Shown piece by piece: positions 8,575 to 17,088 of a stretch of DNA of 64,000 nt. The stretch is from Saprospiraceae bacterium (GTDB taxonomy: Bacteria; Bacteroidota; Bacteroidia; Chitinophagales; Saprospiraceae). Location of the stretch: contig JADKGL010000003.1 of assembly GCA_016722295.1 (NCBI GenBank), positions 124,001 through 188,000 of the forward strand. The letters run 5' to 3'. How positions within the stretch are numbered: position 1 is the stretch's first letter; every line of letters begins with the position of its first letter. The notes beneath the pieces were generated by a model. It was not told where the DNA came from. It was given only the letters and a program-made list of their open reading frames with translations, and searched no databases. The translations under genes and the position numbers were made by a program.

Positions 8575-9402
8575 ATGAAATATACTGTATTTACTATACT
8601 GATGTTTTTTTATTGTTTTTCTGCATTCGCAAATCCTAGAGATACAAGTGTGTATAAAGTGAAATCTCAGAAAGAAAGTAGATTTTATTTTTATTGGGGA
8701 TATAATAGGGCATTTTTTGCATTAAGTGATATTCACTTTAAAGGACCGAATTATGACTTTACCTTATACGATATAAGTGCAGCCGATCGTCCCTCGAAAT
8801 TTGGGGCGGTATATGTTAAACCGAGTACGATTACTATTCCACAGTATAATTATCGGTTAGGTTATCGCCTAAACAATCGATGGACAATTTCGCTTGGAAT
8901 GGATCATATGAAATATGTGATTCGTAATCATCAAAAAAGTACAATTTCTGGATACATTGATTCACTTGAGTCAAAGAATTATAGTGGTCAGTATCAAAAT
9001 GACACGATTACTATTCGTAATGATTTTCTTCAGTTTGAACATACAGATGGATTGAATAATATATCTTTGGATATTGAATATTCATTCCTCAAAATTCCGC
9101 TTTATAAAAATAGTTTGCGATTGAATTTCATAGGATCTTTCGGGGGACTCGTGGTTATTCCTCGGACAGATGTCACTTTATTTGGACACAGAGTGAATAA
9201 TAAGTTTCATCTTTCAGGTTACACATTCAATGCGAAATTGGCACCAAGAATCGAATGGAAATCAAGATTATTTCTTGAGTCTACGATTCGCTGCGGCTAT
9301 ATGATTTTACCAGATATTTTGGTAAATACGAGTGATGCCATTCGAGCTGATCAGAATATAAGTTATTTGATGTATTCTTTAGCGGTTGGTGTATATTTTT
9401 AG
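8575..9402 (+). CDS. Putative outer-membrane beta-barrel protein, unrecognised family
   Basis: This 275-residue exported protein has a signal peptide (MKYTVFTILMFFYCFSAFA). The mature part is made of alternating-residue strands with aromatic girdle residues (RFYFYWGYNRAFFALS, YNYRLGYRLNNRWTISLGMDH) and ends in a Phe after a final strand (LMYSLAVGVYF), typical of outer-membrane barrels. It starts 3 nt after the M1 peptidase stop and is very likely cotranscribed with it. I do not recognise a named family. Confidence 0.65.
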   Translation: MKYTVFTILMFFYCFSAFANPRDTSVYKVKSQKESRFYFYWGYNRAFFALSDIHFKGPNYDFTLYDISAADRPSKFGAVYVKPSTITIPQYNYRLGYRLNNRWTISLGMDHMKYVIRNHQKSTISGYIDSLESKNYSGQYQNDTITIRNDFLQFEHTDGLNNISLDIEYSFLKIPLYKNSLRLNFIGSFGGLVVIPRTDVTLFGHRVNNKFHLSGYTFNAKLAPRIEWKSRLFLESTIRCGYMILPDILVNTSDAIRADQNISYLMYSLAVGVYF

Positions 9403-9508
9403 ATGTAATTTTTGAAACAGTAAGTTTGTAAAATCAGTATTCTAGAATAAAGTTACTTATACTTTTTATCTACTTGCAAATAGTTTTAGCAATATTTAAA
9501 ATCTCAAT

Positions 9509-10039
9509 ATGAAATCGATTTCTTTCAATCCATTCCCAGTCCTAAAAACGGAAAGACTAACTCTTAGACAACTTTCTATCGATGACGACAAAGAGATATT
9601 TTTACTTCGTTCAGATATGGAAGTGAACAAGTATATTGATAGAGACCCATGTGGTACTATTGAAGAAGCAAGAAAATTTATTCAAAAAATAACTGAATTT
9701 GTTGATCAAAATAATGGAATTTATTGGGCTATTACACTTGAAAATAATAATTTGGTTGGCACAATCTGTATGTTTAATTTTTCATATGAAATTAGTCAAG
9801 CTGAAATCGGGTATGAATTATTGCCAACTTTTCAGGGGCAAGGAATAATGCATGAAGCGATAACAAAAGTAATTGAATATGGAATTCATAATATGGGATT
9901 AAAATCAATTGAAGGATTCACTCATATTGAAAACCTTCCCTCTTCTAAACTTTTAGAAAAATGTAATTTTAAGAAACAAGAACAAAAGGATAGCAATTCA
10001 AATGAACTATTTGTGTTGTATAAACTTAGTACAGTCTGA
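9509..10039 (+). CDS. GNAT family N-acetyltransferase (RimJ/RimL-like)
   Basis: This 176-residue cytoplasmic protein has the Acetyltransf_3 arrangement: an N-terminal TERLTLRQLSIDDDKEIFLLRSD strand-helix, AEIGYELLPTFQGQGIMHEA as the acetyl-CoA-binding motif A (Q-x-x-G-x-A variant, QGQGIM), and a closing LGLKSIEG/NLPSSKLLEKCNF motif B. Relatives acetylate protein N-termini or small amines; the substrate is unknown. It stands alone between two intergenic gaps of ~105 nt. Confidence 0.85.
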   Translation: MKSISFNPFPVLKTERLTLRQLSIDDDKEIFLLRSDMEVNKYIDRDPCGTIEEARKFIQKITEFVDQNNGIYWAITLENNNLVGTICMFNFSYEISQAEIGYELLPTFQGQGIMHEAITKVIEYGIHNMGLKSIEGFTHIENLPSSKLLEKCNFKKQEQKDSNSNELFVLYKLSTV

Positions 10040-10134
10040 ACCGAAAAAGTAACATGGAAAGATTTTTAAATTCTACTTTCCAGTTGCAGCAAATTTCAGA
10101 AAGACTAAGGATTAACTTTGTCAATTTTACTCCC

Positions 10135-10142
10135 TATCTTTG
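10135..10142 (+). promoter_or_regulatory. -7 promoter box (TATCTTTG) 4 nt before the TonB receptor ATG
   Basis: TATCTTTG is a perfect TAnnTTTG match. Only four bases separate it from the ATG at 10147, so transcription should begin at or next to the start codon. A TTTG lies at 10117-10120, but the 14-nt spacing is shorter than usual for a -33 element. Confidence 0.55.
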
Positions 10143-10146
10143 CAGT

Positions 10147-12354
10147 ATGAAATTATTAGTTTTGCTTTCTTTTTGTCTTGGTGTACTTGCTGAGATAGCA
10201 GCACAATCAGATACAATGCAATGGAAAAAAGAGCTAGAAACTATTGAAATTAAAGACCGTGCAGGTTCTTATCATAAAGATGTGCTAAAGCCGATCCAAA
10301 GTTTGAAAACTCTCGAAATATTGTCACTAAATACAAAGTCAACTGCCGATCTATTAGCCTCAAGTGGAAAAGTATTTTTGCAAAAGAGTCAACAAGGAGG
10401 AGGGAGTCCTATCATTCGTGGATTTGAAGCGAATAAAATACTATTAGTAGCAGATAATATCCGTATGAACAATGCTATCTATCGAGGAGGTCATTTGCAG
10501 AATATTATGTCTATATCACCTATTTTAATTGAATCTATAGATGTACTACAAGGACCTGGAAGTGTGCTTTATGGATCTGATGCCATCGGCGGTATTATTT
10601 TGTTGAAGACGAAAGCTTTGCGATGGAGTAATGAAGACAAATCTAAATTTAATTTTAGCATACTAGGAGAATATGGAAATCAAGCTTGGAACTCGGCACA
10701 TTTTTTTCAATTTGGAAAATCAAAATGGGCTTGGACTCATGCATTTTCCTATTCTGATTTTTTTCATTTAAAATCAGGATCAGTTCGTTCTTCAAAATAT
10801 CCTCAATGGGGTCAAAATTATTTTGAAAGGATCCGTGTCAACAATATGGATTCATTAGTATCTTCAAAGAATACTTCAATTCAATTTCCTTCTGCATATC
10901 GGCAGTGGGATCTTCTCGAAAAAGTTGGTTTCAAGTCAAAAAAATTGGGGGAGCATGTGATCAATTTTCAATATTCATCTACTACTACTATTGATCGATA
11001 TGATCGACTTTCAGAATATAAGCAAGAAATTCCTGCTTCGGCGCAATGGTATTACGGTCCTCAACAGAAGCTATTTGTTGCTTATGAGTGGGATAAAATA
11101 TTTCATTCTAATTTACAGTTGAAATCGCAATTCAGTGTTCAGAATATTTTAGAGTCTCGACATAATCGAAATTGGAATAATGCTTGGCTCAAGCATCGAA
11201 ATGAAACAGTGGATGTGTATCAATGGTCGTTTGATGTGATCCATGATCTGAATAGTCTTATTTTAAAATATGGATTTGACAATCAATGGAACAATGTGAA
11301 GTCAGAAGCCTTTCAAGAAAATATATTAACTGCACAAACAAAAGCTTTGGATACGAGATATCCTGATGGAGGAAGTCAATTATTTCTTGCTGGACTTTTT
11401 GGTATTGCAGAAAAGAAATGGAGTGACAGATTTACTACAGATATTGGTTTACGAGCAAGTTACCAATTCTTGAGTGCGAAGATTAAAGACGCTACACTTT
11501 TTCCTGTTCCAGTTGACCACTTGAAACAAAAAAATACCGCACTGAATTACAGTGTAGGATTTCATTCAAAACTATGGAAAAATAGTATAATGTCATTTAT
11601 TAGCTCAAGTGGCTTTCGCTCTCCCAATGTGGATGATTTAGCTAAAATATTCGAGTCGACAGAAGGGAGATTGATTATTCCGAACCAAGATTTAAAACCA
11701 GAAAAAATATACAATCAAGAGATTAATTTTGCGCAAATGTGGCGCACAAAAGATATTCATAAATTTAATGTAACTGCCAATTATTTTTATGCCTTTTATA
11801 ATGATGCGATTGTATTGGATGTGGCCTATATCAATGGGCTTGATAGTATAGATTTTAATGGGGCTCGGACGAGACTTTTTTCAAATCAGAATAATCGAAA
11901 TGCATATTTGAATGGATTTTCTGTAGATTTTAAATATGAATATAAGAAGCGATTTTTTACTGATATCCATGTAGAGAAAACCTTTAGTAGAATAGTTAAT
12001 GAAGCTGAAAAGGGATTGAATTTGGATCATATTCCTCCATTGTTTGGAAGATTCAGTGTGAAGTATATTGTATTCAAGAATTTACAATGCAATTCCTGGA
12101 TTTTATACAATGCATGGAAGAAGAAAAGTGAATATAATTTGTTAGGAGAGGATAATTTTCAATATGCAACCATAGATGGAACACCGAGTTGGATGACTTT
12201 AAATTTTGGAGTCGAGTATCAAATGAATTCAAATTGGCAGAGTTATGCGAAAATGGAAAATTGTCTAGATACACACTATAGACCTTTTGCTTCAGGGATA
12301 AGTGCAGCTGGAAGAACATTTGTATTGGGCATTCGATATCAACTTAAAAACTAA
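10147..12354 (+). CDS. TonB-dependent outer-membrane receptor, haem/hemoglobin type
   Basis: The product is 735 residues from the ATG at 10147 (MKLLVLLSFCLGVLAEIAAQ signal peptide); an in-frame ATG 31 codons earlier adds non-signal residues and would lie upstream of the promoter box. The plug domain has the hemoglobin-receptor-like run SQQGGGSPIIRGFEANK, then ADNIRMNN and RGGHLQN, and GPGSVLYGSDAIGG. The rest is a 22-strand-type barrel ending in GRTFVLGIRYQLKN. It would import a haem or metal chelate energised by TonB-ExbBD, which is not in this window. It lacks the N-terminal carboxypeptidase-like domain common in Bacteroidota receptors. Substrate is inferred only from plug similarity. Confidence 0.85.
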   Translation: MKLLVLLSFCLGVLAEIAAQSDTMQWKKELETIEIKDRAGSYHKDVLKPIQSLKTLEILSLNTKSTADLLASSGKVFLQKSQQGGGSPIIRGFEANKILLVADNIRMNNAIYRGGHLQNIMSISPILIESIDVLQGPGSVLYGSDAIGGIILLKTKALRWSNEDKSKFNFSILGEYGNQAWNSAHFFQFGKSKWAWTHAFSYSDFFHLKSGSVRSSKYPQWGQNYFERIRVNNMDSLVSSKNTSIQFPSAYRQWDLLEKVGFKSKKLGEHVINFQYSSTTTIDRYDRLSEYKQEIPASAQWYYGPQQKLFVAYEWDKIFHSNLQLKSQFSVQNILESRHNRNWNNAWLKHRNETVDVYQWSFDVIHDLNSLILKYGFDNQWNNVKSEAFQENILTAQTKALDTRYPDGGSQLFLAGLFGIAEKKWSDRFTTDIGLRASYQFLSAKIKDATLFPVPVDHLKQKNTALNYSVGFHSKLWKNSIMSFISSSGFRSPNVDDLAKIFESTEGRLIIPNQDLKPEKIYNQEINFAQMWRTKDIHKFNVTANYFYAFYNDAIVLDVAYINGLDSIDFNGARTRLFSNQNNRNAYLNGFSVDFKYEYKKRFFTDIHVEKTFSRIVNEAEKGLNLDHIPPLFGRFSVKYIVFKNLQCNSWILYNAWKKKSEYNLLGEDNFQYATIDGTPSWMTLNFGVEYQMNSNWQSYAKMENCLDTHYRPFASGISAAGRTFVLGIRYQLKN

Positions 12355-12358
12355 AAAA

Positions 12359-15187
12359 TTGAGACGTCATAACATTGATTTTGCAGAATTGAAAAATGAA
12401 CTAGAAGGTGATTTTCTCAATGATCTATATGCAAGATCAATTTACGCTACTGATGCAAGTAATTATCAGATAGTTCCATTAGCAATTGTTGTGCCTAAGA
12501 GTAAAAAGGATATACAAACTACTCTTGCATTCTGTCGAAAAAATGGAATTCCAATAACAAGTAGAGGAGGAGGAACTTCTTTGGTAGGCCAAACGATTGG
12601 AGAAGGAATTATTTTGGATTTCACCAAATATATGAATGCAGTTTTGGAAGTGAATATCAAAGAAAAATTTGCATGGGTCGAGCCAGGAATTGTTCGCGAT
12701 GAATTGAATGCAAGTTTGGAGATTCATAGACTCCATTTCGCACCCGATCCAGCTACTACGAGTCGTGCCACAGTGGGAGGTATGATCGCTAACAATTCAA
12801 GTGGGACGAGAAGTATTCTATATGGCAAAACCTTGGATCATGTTTTAGAATTGGAGATCTTATTGATCAGTGGTGAAACAATTTATTGTGAAAATGTAAA
12901 TCTTGCACAGCTTGAAAAAAAATGTGAACTACAAACGAAAGAAGGCGAAATATATCGGAAATTAATCCAAATCATTTCTATTCATGAAGAAGAAATTAAT
13001 GCACGATTTCCAAAAGTAATGCGTAGAGTTGGTGGATATAATTTGGATGAATTTTTATCTGATGAAATCAATCTTTCAAAGCTAATTATTGGTAGTGAGT
13101 CAAGTTTGGCAATTATTACCCGTGCTAAAATCAAATTAGAGCCATTGCCCAATGAACAAGCATTGTGTGTCGTACATTTTGATGATTTTTTCGAAGGCTT
13201 AGATCAAGTATCTACAATGGTTGCGCATCAACCAGCATCAGTAGAATTACTTGATGATATGTTGATTCGATTGAGTAGAGAAAATTTGGATACGCAGCGC
13301 TATTGTCACTTTATAGAGGGAAATCCTGGAAGTGTTTTGCTTGTAGAATTTTTTGGAAATGTACGAGGTGAAGCATTTCGAAAAGCGAATGCATTGCAAC
13401 AATTATTGAAAGAAAAAAATGTAGGCTATGCTTGTCCAGTTTTTACAGAAAAAAAAGATCTCGATGCGATTTTTACTGTTCGTAAAAAAGGTTTGGGTTT
13501 ATTGCTTGGCGTTAAAGGAAAGCGAAAACCAATAGCAATCATTGAAGATGCTGCTGTACCCTTAGAGAATCTATCAGCCTATATTAAAGAAGTCTTTTCG
13601 ATTTGTAAAAGACATCAAACTCCTGTAGTAGCTTATGCTCATGCGAGTGTCGGATTATTACATGTAAAACCTCTTCTAGATCTGCGCGATCATGAGGATA
13701 TTGAGAGGATGAAACTCATCGCTACTGAAACAGTAGAATTGGTTAAAAAATACAAGGGATCATGGAGTGGAGAACACGGAGATGGATTGGCAAGATCACC
13801 ATACAATAAAGAATTTTTTGGCGAAAAAATTTACAATGCATTTATAGAAGTAAAATCATTATTCGACCCACAACATTTATTGAACCCAGGAAAAATAGTT
13901 AATGCTCCGGCTGTAGATTCTAATCTTCGATATGGATCTAATTATATAGATAACAGATTCACATCAATGTTTCATTATCGTCGTGAAGGCGGATTTCATG
14001 ATGCAGTGCATTTGTGCAATGGAGTAGGTGAATGTCGTAAAACAACTGGGGGAAGTATGTGTCCAAGTTTTCGGGCAACAAAAGATGAAAAGGATACTAC
14101 ACGCGCTCGAGCAAATATACTTCGCCTAGCAATGAGTGGACAAATCGGTGGAAATGGTTTTCTAGATAGAAGTATTGATGAGGCAATGGATCTCTGTCTA
14201 TCGTGTAAAGCATGTAAAACAGAATGCCCTAGCAATGTAGATATGTCCAAATTAAAATCTGAAATGCTTCATTTGCGAAATAAGGAAATTGGAATTTCAA
14301 TAAAGACAAAATTGATTGCTAATCAGCGATGGATAGCTCAAATAGCTTCATATTTTCCTTTCTCAAATCATATAGTAAAAAGTAAATTTTTTAGAAAAAG
14401 TGTTGAAAAAATTGCAAGTATCGATTCACGGAGAATATTGCCATTATACGATTCTCGATTTTTAAAATCTATTCCAAGTTTGAATAGAAATGCAAAAAAA
14501 GATGGGAAAAAAGTACTCCTTTTTGCAGATACATATATGTTGTACCATGAATACTCCCTCGGAATAAAGGCATTTCGCTTGTTAACTATGTTGGGATATG
14601 AAGTAGAAATCTACGCGCAACAATGTTGTCAAAGACCAGCTATTTCAAAAGGGCTTTTGGAACAGGCAAAATCTAAAGGAAAGGTATTACTCGAGGATCT
14701 TAAAAAATACTGTGATCAGAAAATTCCTATACTAGTGATCGAACCATCTTGTGCGACTGCATTACTAGATGACTTGCCCGATCTAATGGATTCTACGGAT
14801 TTTAATCCGAAAGGAAATATTTTCTTGCTTGAGGATTTCTTGATTCAAGAAAAAATTCGGGAAATTCCAATTCAGAAAGGTCATTATTTATTTCATGGAC
14901 ATTGTCATCACAAAGCAATTTTTAGCACCAGTTCAATTCATAAACTATTTGCTAATGCAGAATTCAGTGAAATGGAGTCGGGCTGTTGTGGAATGGCAGG
15001 TTCTTTCGGATATGATAAAGACCATTACGATTTATCAAAAAAAATTGGAGAATTAAGTGTGCTTTCTAAAGTAAAGATTGCATCTGAAGACACTACCATT
15101 TTGACATCTGGCTTTAGTTGCAAACATCAGATTGCAGATTTTACTGATAAGAAGCCTTTACATTGGCTTGAAGTAATAGAGGTGTAA
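12359..15187 (+). CDS. FAD-linked oxidase with Fe-S and CCG domains (D-lactate/glycolate dehydrogenase-like)
   Basis: This large flavoprotein combines an FAD_binding_4 domain (SRGGGTSLVGQ, then GGMIANNSSGTRS), an FAD-oxidase C-terminal domain (SWSGEHGDGLARSPY, then FNPQHLLNPGK-type closing motif LFDPQHLLNPGK), a ferredoxin-like region with CNGVGECRK and CLSCKACKTECPSN clusters, and a terminal CCG domain (QQCCQRP, ESGCCGMAGSFG). This is the arrangement of Dld/YdiJ-type quinone-linked 2-hydroxyacid dehydrogenases. No ATG is available; TTG at 12359, 5 nt after the TonB receptor stop, gives ~942 residues beginning just before the conserved LYARSIYATDASNYQ. A GTG at 12302 inside the previous gene is the alternative. 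Confidence 0.82.
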   Translation: MRRHNIDFAELKNELEGDFLNDLYARSIYATDASNYQIVPLAIVVPKSKKDIQTTLAFCRKNGIPITSRGGGTSLVGQTIGEGIILDFTKYMNAVLEVNIKEKFAWVEPGIVRDELNASLEIHRLHFAPDPATTSRATVGGMIANNSSGTRSILYGKTLDHVLELEILLISGETIYCENVNLAQLEKKCELQTKEGEIYRKLIQIISIHEEEINARFPKVMRRVGGYNLDEFLSDEINLSKLIIGSESSLAIITRAKIKLEPLPNEQALCVVHFDDFFEGLDQVSTMVAHQPASVELLDDMLIRLSRENLDTQRYCHFIEGNPGSVLLVEFFGNVRGEAFRKANALQQLLKEKNVGYACPVFTEKKDLDAIFTVRKKGLGLLLGVKGKRKPIAIIEDAAVPLENLSAYIKEVFSICKRHQTPVVAYAHASVGLLHVKPLLDLRDHEDIERMKLIATETVELVKKYKGSWSGEHGDGLARSPYNKEFFGEKIYNAFIEVKSLFDPQHLLNPGKIVNAPAVDSNLRYGSNYIDNRFTSMFHYRREGGFHDAVHLCNGVGECRKTTGGSMCPSFRATKDEKDTTRARANILRLAMSGQIGGNGFLDRSIDEAMDLCLSCKACKTECPSNVDMSKLKSEMLHLRNKEIGISIKTKLIANQRWIAQIASYFPFSNHIVKSKFFRKSVEKIASIDSRRILPLYDSRFLKSIPSLNRNAKKDGKKVLLFADTYMLYHEYSLGIKAFRLLTMLGYEVEIYAQQCCQRPAISKGLLEQAKSKGKVLLEDLKKYCDQKIPILVIEPSCATALLDDLPDLMDSTDFNPKGNIFLLEDFLIQEKIREIPIQKGHYLFHGHCHHKAIFSTSSIHKLFANAEFSEMESGCCGMAGSFGYDKDHYDLSKKIGELSVLSKVKIASEDTTILTSGFSCKHQIADFTDKKPLHWLEVIEV

Positions 15188-15268
15188 TTTGTTTTTCTAG
15201 TGCATTTTTATGTTTAAAAGTTCTAAATTATCACGTTTTAGCTAAAAAACTGTTAAATAAACAATAAA

Positions 15269-15284
15269 TACGAAGCCCTTCGTA
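15269..15284. promoter_or_regulatory. Perfect dyad, likely BlaI/MecI-type operator
   Basis: TACGAAG and CTTCGTA form a perfect 7-bp inverted repeat around CC. It lies 21 bp upstream of a TAGTTTTG -7 box, so it covers the -33 region of the promoter of the downstream BlaI-type gene. BlaI/MecI dimers bind similar short dyads with TAC/GTA outer edges, so autoregulation is likely. Confidence 0.55.
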
Positions 15285-15305
15285 CAAATTTAGATATAGT
15301 TTTCT

Positions 15306-15313
15306 TAGTTTTG
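15306..15313 (+). promoter_or_regulatory. -7 promoter box (TAGTTTTG) of the blaI-blaR1-PDZ cluster
   Basis: This TAnnTTTG match is 4 nt upstream of an in-frame GTG at 15318 and 19 nt upstream of the ATG at 15333. The 16-bp dyad at 15269-15284 sits where the -33 element would be. Confidence 0.5.
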
Positions 15314-15332
15314 TCCTGTGACGAAATTGAAT

Positions 15333-15716
15333 ATGAATCAACGTATAAAACCCACGGAATCAGAGCTAGAGATTCTTCAAATTCTATGGCAAGAGGGAAC
15401 TACATCAGTCAAATGCGTACATGAGAAGGTAGCATTGAAGAGAGATATAGGTTATACTACGACCTTGAAGATCATGCAAATTATGACCGAAAAGGGATTC
15501 TGTACAAGAGTGTTAGAGGGTAAATCTCATTATTATACAGCTCTGGTGAAAGAAGAAGATATTCAAAATGGGTTTATAGATACCATTGTAAATCAGGTAT
15601 TTCAAGGCTCTGCAATGGATCTTGTCATTCAAACCTTAGGAAATTATAAGGCGAGCAACACAGAAATTTCAGAGTTGAAACAATTTATTGAGCTAATGGA
15701 AAAAAATCAAAAGTGA
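15333..15716 (+). CDS. BlaI/MecI/CopY family transcriptional repressor
   Basis: The product is 127 residues from the ATG at 15333 (MNQRIKPTESELEILQILWQ); a GTG at 15318 adds five residues and would make the mRNA leaderless. The winged-helix signature is clear: KPTESELEILQILW, then SVKCVHEKVALKRDIGYTTTLKIMQIMTEKGF and YYTALV. Repressors of this family bind dyads as dimers and are removed by proteolysis triggered by a membrane M56 sensor. The sensor gene overlaps this stop (GTGA), the expected arrangement. The inducing signal is not known; beta-lactam need not be involved, because no beta-lactamase is adjacent. Confidence 0.92.
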   Translation: MNQRIKPTESELEILQILWQEGTTSVKCVHEKVALKRDIGYTTTLKIMQIMTEKGFCTRVLEGKSHYYTALVKEEDIQNGFIDTIVNQVFQGSAMDLVIQTLGNYKASNTEISELKQFIELMEKNQK

Positions 15717-17074
15717 AGCAATTTTGGTCTACAAATGATTTTTCCTTACTACAAGAAGCACTTGTTAATTCTTTATTGCATTCGATTTGGCTAGCCGCTA
15801 TATTAGTTTTGATTTATATGATTATAGATCAATTCCCAAAATCAAAACGCATTTTTTTATTTCAATTTTTTATGTTGAAATGTAGTTTGCTAATTTTTAG
15901 TTTTGGAACAATTTTTATATTTCTGAATGAATTCTTTTATGAATCAATATTTAGTTTAGATAGGGTAAATACTTTACTTCAGCAAAAATATATTTCGCAG
16001 ATTCTTTTTCCATTTTGGGTCATTGGGTCAGGTTTTTTCTTTTTGAAAAGTTTTAGATCAGATCGACTTTTGCACAAGTTAAAATTATCATCTTCAATTC
16101 AAGTGCCTATAGAAATAAGTAAATTAATAAAGGAATTAAGAACTAAATTGCAACTGAGTAAAGCAATCGATGTGAGAATTTCTGATGAGATTCCTTCAGC
16201 ATTTGTCATGGGATTAATCTATCCGACGATTATACTTCCAGTGTCATGGGTGAATCACTTAAGTATAGGGCAGACGAAAGCAATTTTAATTCATGAATTA
16301 AGTCATATATTACATCGCGATCACATTTGGAATCGATTGTTACTAATTCTTGAGAATATATTTTTCTTCAATCCAGCCCTGCTATTTTTGGTTGATAAAA
16401 TAAGATTGCACCGCGAAATTAATGCAGATTTATTTGTAATTGCTCAAGGTGAAGATCGACTTCAGTATTCTAAATTGTTACTATTGTTAGAACAATCAAA
16501 ATCTGTAGAAATAGCCTCTCTACTAGCTTTTTCAAGCAACAAAGATGAACTTAGTATTCGCATTAAATCATTATATGACCAACCACACAAAAAATTTATT
16601 TTTATAAAGCCTTTGATGATCTTAGCAACATGTATTATCTCAATCTTTATTTTACTCTCTACTACTACTGACTCGGTGAGCGCAACTAAAAAATTTGTTT
16701 GTGCCATACCAAATATTGAAGTATGTAAACATCAAACAATTAGAATAGCAGGTAAGAATCCAAACAAGCTTTTAAAAACAAAAAGCAATAAAGTAAAGCC
16801 AAAAGAAGCGATAATAAACCACGAGGAGATTGCATACATTGAAAGCAATTCGATCCAATCACAAAATGAAGTCGCTGAAATGAATATTGTGATAGAGAAT
16901 GAAGCAGATTTTATTTATTTAGCAACTGAAGTGCGCACCATCGTTGAATCAATTTCAAATCAATCAACTATCGATTCTTCCAGCTCTACACTTCTTATAT
17001 ATTCAAACTTTAAGCCAATGCAAACAATCACAACAAAAAAGGTGATGTATCCTCAATCTATTGAAATTAACTAA
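15713..17074 (+). CDS. M56 family membrane metallopeptidase (BlaR1-like sensor)
   Basis: The 453-residue protein starts at a GTG (15713) overlapping the repressor stop by 4 nt. Four N-terminal transmembrane segments surround a cytoplasmic zinc peptidase domain with HELSH at residues 194-198 and a downstream REINADLF segment supplying the third ligand. A further transmembrane segment near residue 300 (ILATCIISIFILL) is followed by only ~140 low-complexity residues, so the penicillin-binding sensor domain of true BlaR1 is absent. What is sensed is therefore unknown. It probably cleaves the BlaI-type repressor encoded upstream. Confidence 0.88.
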   Translation: MKQFWSTNDFSLLQEALVNSLLHSIWLAAILVLIYMIIDQFPKSKRIFLFQFFMLKCSLLIFSFGTIFIFLNEFFYESIFSLDRVNTLLQQKYISQILFPFWVIGSGFFFLKSFRSDRLLHKLKLSSSIQVPIEISKLIKELRTKLQLSKAIDVRISDEIPSAFVMGLIYPTIILPVSWVNHLSIGQTKAILIHELSHILHRDHIWNRLLLILENIFFFNPALLFLVDKIRLHREINADLFVIAQGEDRLQYSKLLLLLEQSKSVEIASLLAFSSNKDELSIRIKSLYDQPHKKFIFIKPLMILATCIISIFILLSTTTDSVSATKKFVCAIPNIEVCKHQTIRIAGKNPNKLLKTKSNKVKPKEAIINHEEIAYIESNSIQSQNEVAEMNIVIENEADFIYLATEVRTIVESISNQSTIDSSSSTLLIYSNFKPMQTITTKKVMYPQSIEIN

Positions 17075-17088
17075 CAAAACCATAATAA

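Noticed and set aside
15713..17074. Calling the M56 protein a beta-lactam sensor
   Set aside because: The penicillin-binding C-terminal domain is absent and no beta-lactamase is nearby.
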